Source: Chloroflexota bacterium (GTDB lineage Bacteria; Chloroflexota; Anaerolineae; Aggregatilineales; UBA3940). From it: 7,438 nt of DNA. The stretch covers positions 1 to 7,438 of the forward strand of contig DRKO01000460.1 of assembly GCA_011051745.1 (NCBI GenBank), in the 5' to 3' direction. The translations under genes were made by a program, and so were the position numbers. The notes beneath the pieces are model-generated. The model saw only the letters and a program-made list of their open reading frames with translations, was not told the origin of the DNA and did no database searches. Of the stretch, positions 1 through 5,491 are shown in pieces. Numbering within the stretch: position 1 is the first letter of the stretch; each line of letters opens with the position of its first letter.

Positions 1-1438
1 CGAGAGCGGGGATGTACAACCGGAGCTCTTCGCCGGATTCGATGGTCTGGTCGGTGTTCAACAGATTGGGGAGCCATGTCTCTGTGCCGGTTGGCCGGAT
101 AGCCACGCCACAGATGGGAAGGCTGCTGTGGTTCAGGATGGCGACGTTCGGCTCCCCGTCCACCGTGTAGGAGAGCGCCAGGCCATACTGCTCAACCAGG
201 CGGTCGTACTCTGTGTTCAGGCTCCACGCCACAATGTTGCCCTCGCAGTCCACCACCTTCAGGTTGTAGATGTCAACCGGGATGTTCCGAATGAAGAGGC
301 TTCCCGAAGGCTGGATCGGCTCGCCCTCCGGGACTCTGTTCGTTCCCCAGGCTCCACGGGAAGCGGCGTTGAGGTAGACTTCGCAAAGAGGAGTCGCGGT
401 CGCGTTGATGACCTCCAGCACGATCGCTTTCGCGTCCATCGCCGGAACTTCCCCGCCTGCGGCCAGCGTCTCATCCGTAATCGTCCAGTCCATGTTCTGG
501 CCGGAGGGCATCTGAAGGCCGGTCAGCGTGTTGATGTTGCCGTTGCAGGATTCGACCCGCAGGTTCCAGAGCGGCCCCGCCGGTAGCACTATCCGCATAG
601 AGCTACCGGCAGCGATGGGGCGACCCCCGGTGAGCATGTCAACCAGCGTGTCCCCAAGCCCCACATAGAGGCCGCACAGGTCTTCGCTGCTCTGATTGAC
701 CACCGTCAGTTGTTCACTGTCGGCGGTCCGATAAATCTCGATGTAAGCATCCGCTGGCAGGTCTGCGCCGACCAGGAAACCCAGGATGTTCCCCTCGCAG
801 TCTTCGGCCTTGAAGTCGTACTCCCCCGGCAGGGCGAGAGGGAACTGGCGGGTTTCGCCGCCCGGGATCGGCTCATCCGCCGCCAGATTCTGGCTCCAGG
901 GAGGCGGGTCATCCAGATTGGTCTCCCGGAAGTGCAGGGCGCAGATCGCAACCTCGTTGAAGTTGCGAATCTCAATCCTGCTGCTGGCCGGTGGCAGGGA
1001 TGCCTCCGGCGGAGTTTCTGGCTCCGCTGCGGTTTCGCGGTTTGTGAAGCGGGTGCTGACGTTCTGAGACACCGTGTTCCCCTGCTTGGCATAGGATCCG
1101 GAGATGGAGATGCTCTCTTCCCCGGCCACGGAGGCTATCGAATCGCCGTCCACCCGGATCTCACAGGAGAGGTCGCCCTGATCGGTGTTGTTCTCGGCGT
1201 TCAGCTCTAGGTCAAAGCTGTTCGCGCGGAACGAGAGGCTCACCTGCCAGGGGAGGGATACGGTCTCCTCCACGCTGGCCCCGTCCGCGTCGGTATAGCG
1301 GACGCTGACCTCCGTTGCTGTGCCGGTGCAGCTATAGACCACTTCGTGCCCGCCAGAGCAGGCTGCCAGTGCCAGCATCAGCACCAGCAGGCCCAGACCG
1401 AGGGCAACCCTCTGGAGGTGTCGGGTTCTTACGTACAT
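1..1438 (-). CDS. Lipoprotein with MmpS-like domain and tandem two-cysteine repeats (partial, C-terminus outside window)
   Basis: An open frame runs from ATG (1438-1436) to the window edge, giving 479 codons without a stop. An SD-like AGAAAGGG lies 8 bases upstream of the ATG. The N-terminus is a lipoprotein signal: Arg-rich start, hydrophobic stretch about residues 11-26, and lipobox LAAC with Cys27, so the protein should be exported and lipid-anchored. Residues about 33-118 resemble the small beta domain of MmpS-type accessory proteins, with a YTDADG turn, a VSLPWQVSLSF strand and CEIRVDG (Cys37, Cys92). After a short linker (136-152) come four copies of a repeat, starting near residues 154, 243, 339 and 431. 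Each opens with Asn then Cys (Cys166, 255, 352, 443) and closes about 43-48 residues later with C-x-G-N-I (Cys214, 298, 398; the fourth lies outside). Three copies have a Trp 12-15 residues after the first Cys. The cysteines probably form one disulfide per repeat (inference). The function is unknown; a binding or scaffold role at the cell surface is plausible. Confidence 0.85.
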   Translation of the reverse strand, partial: MYVRTRHLQRVALGLGLLVLMLALAACSGGHEVVYSCTGTATEVSVRYTDADGASVEETVSLPWQVSLSFRANSFDLELNAENNTDQGDLSCEIRVDGDSIASVAGEESISISGSYAKQGNTVSQNVSTRFTNRETAAEPETPPEASLPPASSRIEIRNFNEVAICALHFRETNLDDPPPWSQNLAADEPIPGGETRQFPLALPGEYDFKAEDCEGNILGFLVGADLPADAYIEIYRTADSEQLTVVNQSSEDLCGLYVGLGDTLVDMLTGGRPIAAGSSMRIVLPAGPLWNLRVESCNGNINTLTGLQMPSGQNMDWTITDETLAAGGEVPAMDAKAIVLEVINATATPLCEVYLNAASRGAWGTNRVPEGEPIQPSGSLFIRNIPVDIYNLKVVDCEGNIVAWSLNTEYDRLVEQYGLALSYTVDGEPNVAILNHSSLPICGVAIRPTGTETWLPNLLNTDQTIESGEELRLYIPAL

Positions 1439-1592
1439 GCGTTTTGCCCTTTCTACTTATGTGCACACTCTACCAGTCAGGTACTCCTACCGTCATGAGG
1501 GCGGAATCCTGTTCAGGTCGGGAAATCCGGCGGGAAATCGCGGAACACGCCCCGTACCTGTGTGGTGAGTGGATGATATTGAAGGTATGGGA

Positions 1593-1607
1593 GGCTCTCA
1601 CCGAGCC
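1593..1607 (-). other. Small hairpin downstream of the esterase gene
   Basis: GGCTC and GAGCC form a perfect 5-bp stem around a 5-base loop, 18 bases past the esterase stop codon in its reading direction. No T-tract follows, so it is not a convincing intrinsic terminator. It might stabilise an mRNA 3' end or be chance in GC-rich DNA. Confidence 0.25.
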
Positions 1608-1625
1608 GCGCAATTCCCGAACTGC

Positions 1626-2669
1626 CTACCCGGGGTCGTGACAACTGGGGAAGGCGCTCACATCGCGGGGCCATTCAGCCGCATAGAAGGAGAGGTAATC
1701 AGCAGTATGGGCTGCCCAGTAAGCTTCGTCGTGTCCGCCCACCGGATTGATCACATACTCCGGTTCGATGCCACGCCGTCGCAGCCGCTCGACGAAAGCA
1801 CGCAGGTTGTCATCTACCAGCGTGTCGTTTACCCCGACATCAAGGTAAATCGCCAGCCGTTCGATCCCTTCCGCTGTCTCGATCAGGTTGTACGGATTGA
1901 TGGGCGTGTAATCGCCGTCATAGAAGTAGGGGCTGTGTCCGCCCACCCGGTCGAACAGATCGGGGTGGGTGAAGGCGATCCCGAACGCCCAGAAACCCCC
2001 GCGTGAAAGGCCGCCGATGGCCCGCATGGCGGGATCATTCCACGTGCAGAAGGTGGCCTCGATCTCCGGGATCAACTCGTTGAGGATCACGTCCGGAAGC
2101 GGGCCGGGGTCATAGGCATACCGGGCGTCGTTCCCGTTCGGCATGATGATGATCATTGGAGGGAGCGAGCCGCGAACATATCCCAGATCGGCGGCCTCAT
2201 CCAGCCCCATCCGGTCCCACTGGGAGTCGTCCATCCCTTCCCCCAGCCCGTGCAGTATGATGAGGTAGGGATAGCGGCGTTCCGTGCTGGCGTAGCAGGG
2301 CGGCAGATACACACGGTAGCGGAAAGGCTGCCCGGTGTACTGACTGATGAACGAGGCGCGAACGATCTGTCCCTCCGTCTCGGAGCAGGAGTCGAGGGTG
2401 GCGGTCGCGGCGGGGGAGGGGGTGGCGGTGAAGGTCGGGATCGGGAGCGGAGTCAGGGTCGGCGTGGCAAGTGCTCTGGTGGTCGAGACCGGCGTCGGGG
2501 ACGGGGTGACCGGCGTCTCCGGCGGGGACGTCGGCGTCAGGGTGGGAGGGAGAGTCGGGTAGTTGGCGGGCGTCAGATAGTAGCCCGGCTGTAGCTTCTC
2601 GCAACCAGCAGATAGCAACGCCAGGGCCACCACAACGCAGAGGCCGGAGAGTTGACGAAGGAATCTCAC
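1626..2669 (-). CDS. Lipid-anchored esterase-D-type alpha/beta hydrolase with Pro/Thr-rich tether
   Basis: The protein has 347 residues from GTG at 2669. A TTG at 2675 would add two residues, but it lies only 2 bases after a TATAAT box, whereas the GTG sits about where transcription should begin. Residues 1-22 are a lipoprotein signal (positive start, hydrophobic core, SAGC with Cys23). Residues about 35-92 are a Pro/Thr/Ser linker typical of exported Chloroflexota proteins. Residues about 98-328 form an esterase D/feruloyl-esterase-like fold: LHG with His140-Gly141 near the oxyanion hole, nucleophile elbow GGLSRGG with Ser222, probable acid Asp282 in GVNDTLVDDN, and catalytic His313 in GGHD. 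It should hydrolyse ester bonds outside the cell membrane; the substrate (carbohydrate ester, siderophore or other) cannot be read from the sequence. The next gene on the same strand starts 187 bases downstream, so joint transcription is possible but unproven. Confidence 0.9.
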   Translation of the reverse strand: MRFLRQLSGLCVVVALALLSAGCEKLQPGYYLTPANYPTLPPTLTPTSPPETPVTPSPTPVSTTRALATPTLTPLPIPTFTATPSPAATATLDSCSETEGQIVRASFISQYTGQPFRYRVYLPPCYASTERRYPYLIILHGLGEGMDDSQWDRMGLDEAADLGYVRGSLPPMIIIMPNGNDARYAYDPGPLPDVILNELIPEIEATFCTWNDPAMRAIGGLSRGGFWAFGIAFTHPDLFDRVGGHSPYFYDGDYTPINPYNLIETAEGIERLAIYLDVGVNDTLVDDNLRAFVERLRRRGIEPEYVINPVGGHDEAYWAAHTADYLSFYAAEWPRDVSAFPSCHDPG

Positions 2670-2677
2670 AGGCAAGA

Positions 2678-2707
2678 ATTATAGCCGTGCCCCGGCGCAG
2701 GGCGCAA
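2678..2707 (-). promoter_or_regulatory. Promoter of the esterase gene (possibly leaderless)
   Basis: On the minus strand, TTGCGC (2707-2702) and a perfect TATAAT (2683-2678) are 18 bases apart, as in a housekeeping-sigma promoter. Initiation 7-9 bases beyond the TATAAT would fall at about 2671-2669, on the GTG codon. No Shine-Dalgarno sequence precedes either candidate start. Together these suggest a leaderless mRNA. Confidence 0.6.
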
Positions 2708-2726
2708 GCGCGTGAATGAGCGGAGC

Positions 2727-2829
2727 GGGGCGTTTGTGCCCCCCCGTTTTTTGGCGGGGGGACGGATGAGCCGTCAGGCAGGGGGCGGACGGGGGGTGAT
2801 ATTACAATCACGTAAAGCGAGGCCCCCCG
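2727..2829. repeat. GC-rich palindrome cluster in the divergent intergenic region
   Basis: The heptamer CCCCCCG or its complement CGGGGGG occurs four times: 2740-2746, 2755-2761, 2790-2796 and 2823-2829. The first two form a perfect 7-bp stem around an 8-base loop containing six T. The last two can form a 7-bp stem enclosing 26 bases. Smaller stems lie inside: GGGGC/GCCCC (2727-2731 with 2738-2742, mutually exclusive with the first stem) and GACGG/CCGTC (2761-2765 with 2771-2775). The block sits between the esterase promoter and the plus-strand promoter. It could bind a regulator or fold as DNA or RNA; no known family was recognised. Confidence 0.45.
2796..2811. promoter_or_regulatory. Operator-like inverted repeat GTGAT-N6-ATCAC
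   Basis: A perfect 5-bp inverted repeat (2796-2800 with 2807-2811) has an AT-rich centre, in sharp contrast to the G-rich surroundings. It lies about 44-59 bases upstream of the candidate -10 box for the plus-strand genes and well upstream of the esterase promoter. It resembles CRP/FNR sites in composition, but its half-site spacing fits neither consensus. Regulator unknown. Confidence 0.3.
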
Positions 2830-2830
2830 A

Positions 2831-2860
2831 TTAGCCTTCCCGGATAAATTCCCTTACAAT
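2831..2860 (+). promoter_or_regulatory. Candidate promoter for the beta-helix/reductase pair
   Basis: TACAAT at 2855-2860 is one mismatch from the -10 consensus. A weak -35 (TTAGCC, 2831-2836) lies 18 bases upstream. Transcription would begin near 2867 and leave a leader of about 40 bases before the ATG at 2908. The local AT-richness supports it, but the -35 is poor. Confidence 0.4.
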
Positions 2861-2907
2861 TGACTCAACTGATAAAGTCCAGACCAACAACAAGCGAGCA
2901 GCCATTT

Positions 2908-4188
2908 ATGCGCAAGGTAATCATCCGCCAGCCGCGTCACATCGCGCCGTTCAACGAAGCGGCCCGTGAACTGCGCGTGCTGAATAAACCACTCTGGCAG
3001 TGGCAGCGCGATCTGCTGGCTTCGCACAGCACGGAGGAACTGGTCGTCAACGACATAAGCGACGTTCCCCGCGAGCCGGTGGAAACGCTGGCCTACAGCG
3101 ATAACCTGTGGTTTGATGCGCCGTTCCTGTCCTACTTCCTCGCGGAAGCCAAGCGGCGACGGCGACCGACGCGGGCCGCCTTCCGGGCCAGCGATCCGGC
3201 CTTTTTGCAACAGGGCCTTCGTGCGCTGACGCGCTCCTACGAGCGGCGCGGCGACCTGTTTCTGGTGGACCTGTGGTACTTTCCGGCGGGGCCGGGGGAG
3301 CCAGTCGAGCCGGTCATCGTCCCCAGCGACGCCCGCGAGGTGGGCTATTATCACATCCCGACCTACATGGCGGGCGAGGATGGAGAACTGGTCTGGTGGC
3401 TGCCGGAGCGGGCCGTCTGCGCGGTGGATAGCTGGGTGCATCTGCTCTTTATCAACATCGTTTTCGGCGTCTTCAGCATGGCGAGCCGCTTTGAGAAGCG
3501 GAGCGCCGGCGATCCTCTGTTTCGGATGCGGGCCCTGTGGCGTTCCTTCATCGAGCGAAAGCCCCTGCTGGGTTCCTCGGTCTACGTCCGCAGGGGCCGG
3601 AATTGCAGCATTGACCCGACCACGATCTTTCAGGGGCCGGTCGTGCTGGGGGATAACGTCACCATCGGGCCGGGCTGTGTGATCACCCAGTCCATCATCG
3701 GAGATAACGTGACGCTCACGCATGGCAACCATGTGCACATGAGCGTGATCAGCGACAACTGCTTCTTCCCCTGGGGGGCGAACGCTTACTTCTCCGTCTT
3801 TATGGAGAACTCATCCGTCGGGCAGAACGCGGTGCTGGATATGAGCGTGATCGGGCGGAATTCCTACATCGGGGCGGGCACGATCTTCACGAACTTCAAT
3901 CTGCTGCCCCTGCCTCTGAGGGTCGCCGCCGGAAACCATCTGGTCGAGATTGATATGCCGGTGCTGGGCGGGTGCGTCGGGCACAACTGCCGTCTGGGGT
4001 CGGGGCTGGTCGTCTATCCGGCACGCATGATCGAGTCGGACGTGGTGCTGTTCGCATCTCCCACGCGGCGCGTGATCATGAAGAACATCAGCTATGAGGA
4101 GAGCGACCATCACGCCACCCGCGCCGCCGACCTGCACCCGCGCCTGTACCCGCGCGAGGATGAACAAGAGGTAGAGACCGAGTGGTAG
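2908..4188 (+). CDS. Left-handed beta-helix (hexapeptide repeat) protein with degenerate nucleotidyltransferase-like N-terminus
   Basis: The protein has 426 residues from ATG 2908. The frame stays open to a TTG at 2860, but that codon overlaps the likely -10 box, so ATG is preferred; no strong SD is visible. Residues about 231-385 contain hexapeptide repeats ([LIV]-G-x-x-x-x), for example VVLGDNVTIGPGCVI, IIGDNVTL, VIGRNSYIGAGTI and GCVGHNCRLGSGLVV. This makes a left-handed beta-helix as in GlmU and LpxA. IGAGTIFTNFN (321-331) closely matches the IGAGTIxxNYD loop of GlmU. The N-terminal part has FNEAARELRVLNKPLWQWQ (15-33), spaced like the start of sugar-nucleotidyltransferases, but lacks the G-x-G-T-R phosphate-binding loop, so nucleotide transfer is doubtful. 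A hydrophobic stretch at 176-191 may touch the membrane. The stop overlaps the next gene by 7 bases. A likely role is acyl/acetyl transfer or sugar-nucleotide-like binding; the substrate is unknown. Confidence 0.85.
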   Translation: MRKVIIRQPRHIAPFNEAARELRVLNKPLWQWQRDLLASHSTEELVVNDISDVPREPVETLAYSDNLWFDAPFLSYFLAEAKRRRRPTRAAFRASDPAFLQQGLRALTRSYERRGDLFLVDLWYFPAGPGEPVEPVIVPSDAREVGYYHIPTYMAGEDGELVWWLPERAVCAVDSWVHLLFINIVFGVFSMASRFEKRSAGDPLFRMRALWRSFIERKPLLGSSVYVRRGRNCSIDPTTIFQGPVVLGDNVTIGPGCVITQSIIGDNVTLTHGNHVHMSVISDNCFFPWGANAYFSVFMENSSVGQNAVLDMSVIGRNSYIGAGTIFTNFNLLPLPLRVAAGNHLVEIDMPVLGGCVGHNCRLGSGLVVYPARMIESDVVLFASPTRRVIMKNISYEESDHHATRAADLHPRLYPREDEQEVETEW

Positions 4189-5294
4189 AAGATACATTTG
4201 CGTTTATCATCCATCCGATTGATCCGAAGGGGGATGTCGCCCGCAAGTATCCCCTGCTCGGTCGGGTGCTCACCGAGCGGCAGATTGATTTCTTCTCGAC
4301 CTTCTGGCCGCCGGTCTACATCTCCCAGATCGAGGGGATACGCTCGATTGACAACGGGAAGGAACTGCTCGGCTGGTTCGTGGCTGCCCCTTACACGCCG
4401 CGCCGTATGCTGGAGCTTCCAGAGGAGCGCGTTTACCGTAAGATCGTCCAGACGGGGCGGCTGGCCGAGCAACTGGGAGCGCGGATTCTGGGGCTGGGAG
4501 CGTTTACCTCGGTCGTCGGCGACGCCGGAATCACCATCGCGCAACGGCTGGACATCCCGGTGACGACGGGGGACGCCTACACCGTCGCCATCGCCGTGCA
4601 GGCCATCCGTGAGGCGGCCCGCCAGATGGGCATCCGCCCGCAGGACGCCACGACGGCGGTCGTGGGAGCAACAGGGGCGATTGGCTCGGCCTGTGCTCAG
4701 CTTCTGGCGGAAGGCACGGGCAGGCTGGTCCTGATCGGGCGGCGTGAGAAGGCGCTGGAGGCCGTCCGGGAGCGGTGCGAGGGCGGGACGGCCCATCTGC
4801 AGACCAGCACCAGCCTGGATGACCTGTATCAGGCCGAGTTGATCCTGACCGTGACGAGCGCGATCGGGGCCATCATCAAGCCGGAGCACCTCAAGCCGGG
4901 CGCGGTTGTGCTCGACGTTGCCCGTCCGCGTGATGTCTCGCGGGCGGTGGCTGCTCAGCGGGATGATGTGCTGGTGATCGAGGGCGGCATGGTCGAGGTT
5001 CCCGGCCCGGTGGATTTCCACTTCGATTTCGGTTTCCCGCCGGGCAAGGCTTACGCCTGCATGGCCGAGACGATGGCGCTGGCGCTGGAGGGACGGTACG
5101 AGGATTACACGCTGGGGCGGGATATTCCAATCGAGCAGATACGGGAGATCGAGGCCATCGCCTCGCGGCACGGCTTCCGGCTGAGCGGGTTACGCAGCTT
5201 TGAGCGCGAGGTGACGCCGGAGCACATCGCCCGCGTCCGGGAGCGGGCGCATCACGCCCGCCGGACGTTCCGGCCCCGGCAGGCGTTTACATAG
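4182..5294 (+). CDS. Long-chain acyl-[acyl-carrier-protein] reductase-like NAD(P)H oxidoreductase
   Basis: The protein has 370 residues. GTG 4182 overlaps the upstream stop by 7 bases, with AGAGG 10 bases ahead, so translational coupling is likely. The whole chain resembles cyanobacterial acyl-ACP reductase (AAR, about 340 residues), which turns acyl-ACP into fatty aldehyde with NADPH. Matches recalled from that family: LGAFTSVVGD (104-113), TTGDAYT (128-134), the Rossmann motif VVGATGAIGSA (160-170), GRR after the second strand (186-188, fitting NADPH), EGGMVE (267-272), YACMAETMALALEG (291-304) and SRHGFRLSGL (328-337). Cys293 aligns with the cysteine that carries the acyl thioester in AAR. 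A basic tail of about 33 residues extends past the usual end. No aldehyde-deformylating oxygenase gene is in the window, so alkane production cannot be inferred. Automated annotation may label it a shikimate/quinate dehydrogenase relative. Family membership is firm; the substrate is inferred. Confidence 0.85.
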   Translation: MVEDTFAFIIHPIDPKGDVARKYPLLGRVLTERQIDFFSTFWPPVYISQIEGIRSIDNGKELLGWFVAAPYTPRRMLELPEERVYRKIVQTGRLAEQLGARILGLGAFTSVVGDAGITIAQRLDIPVTTGDAYTVAIAVQAIREAARQMGIRPQDATTAVVGATGAIGSACAQLLAEGTGRLVLIGRREKALEAVRERCEGGTAHLQTSTSLDDLYQAELILTVTSAIGAIIKPEHLKPGAVVLDVARPRDVSRAVAAQRDDVLVIEGGMVEVPGPVDFHFDFGFPPGKAYACMAETMALALEGRYEDYTLGRDIPIEQIREIEAIASRHGFRLSGLRSFEREVTPEHIARVRERAHHARRTFRPRQAFT

Positions 5295-5327
5295 GGATGC
5301 GGGAGCACGCCAGCCCGATAAGTGATT

Positions 5328-5356
5328 TTGTACTATAATGTAGGGCGTCTTATACA
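5328..5356 (+). promoter_or_regulatory. Promoter region of the response-regulator gene
   Basis: A perfect TATAAT lies at 5334-5339 in a short AT-rich patch, 40 bases after the reductase stop, but no good -35 sits 16-18 bases upstream. An overlapping alternative pairs TTGTAC (5328-5333) with TATACA (5351-5356) at 17-base spacing. Either gives a 5' leader of about 130-145 bases. The regulator therefore probably has its own transcript. Confidence 0.5.
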
Positions 5357-5381
5357 GTACGTTGCGGGACAACTCCGGCCA

Positions 5382-5471
5382 CCGGTGCGTGAGCGGGCCA
5401 GGTTCACGGAGACAGGATACCGGCCACAGATGCGCTGTGACTGGCCCACAGCAGGCAGGGATGTTGCCCTG
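5382..5471 (+). ncRNA. Structured 5' leader of the response-regulator mRNA (candidate)
   Basis: The segment between the promoter and the start codon holds nested inverted repeats. GGGCCAG (5395-5401) pairs perfectly with CTGGCCC (5441-5447). Inside lies the hairpin CACAG-N5-CTGTG (5425-5429 with 5435-5439), directly abutting the outer 3' arm. CCGGT (5382-5386) could compete by pairing with ACCGG (5419-5423). CAGGG-N6-CCCTG (5456-5460 with 5467-5471) ends 4 bases before the GGAGG ribosome-binding site (5476-5480). It could control translation or be a small RNA element. It matches no riboswitch I recognise. Confidence 0.4.
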
Positions 5472-5491
5472 AAGCGGAGGCAAGCAAAAGG

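Noticed and set aside
710..1210. Plus-strand frames across 128-1641
   Set aside because: All lie opposite the continuous 479-codon lipoprotein frame, which has a signal peptide and internal repeats, or run through the gap beside it; none shows a domain or a ribosome-binding site.
1519..1539. Direct repeat CGGGAAATC at 12-base spacing upstream of the minus-strand lipoprotein gene
   Set aside because: Only two short copies; no promoter could be placed beside them, so a regulatory role is unsupported.
2740..2761. Intrinsic terminator (C-rich stem with T6)
   Set aside because: The T6 lies in the loop, not after the stem, and the site is between divergent promoters where no transcript needs to end.
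2197..2811. Second minus-strand frame overlapping the esterase
   Set aside because: Out of frame with the clear signal peptide and catalytic motifs; its low-complexity composition comes from the Pro/Thr linker DNA.
2796..2811. CRP or FNR binding site
   Set aside because: GTGA and TCAC are separated by 8 bases rather than the 6 of CRP, and the TGAT/ATCA arms do not have FNR spacing.
2854..3738. Minus-strand open frame opposite the beta-helix gene
   Set aside because: Antisense shadow of a gene with clear hexapeptide repeats on the plus strand.
4180..4190. 11-base match GAGTGGTAGAA shared with 6489-6499, both near start codons
   Set aside because: The reading frames and functions differ at the two sites (at 4182 the GTG is the start, at 6491 it is not); likely chance.
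4110..5171. Long minus-strand open frame opposite the reductase gene
   Set aside because: Arg/His/Pro-rich composition and no family resemblance; it is the antisense shadow of the reductase.
5375..5491. Cobalamin or c-di-GMP riboswitch in the regulator leader
   Set aside because: Fragments such as GCCAGG and GAGACAGG recall cobalamin elements, but the conserved core order and the GEMM core sequences are absent.
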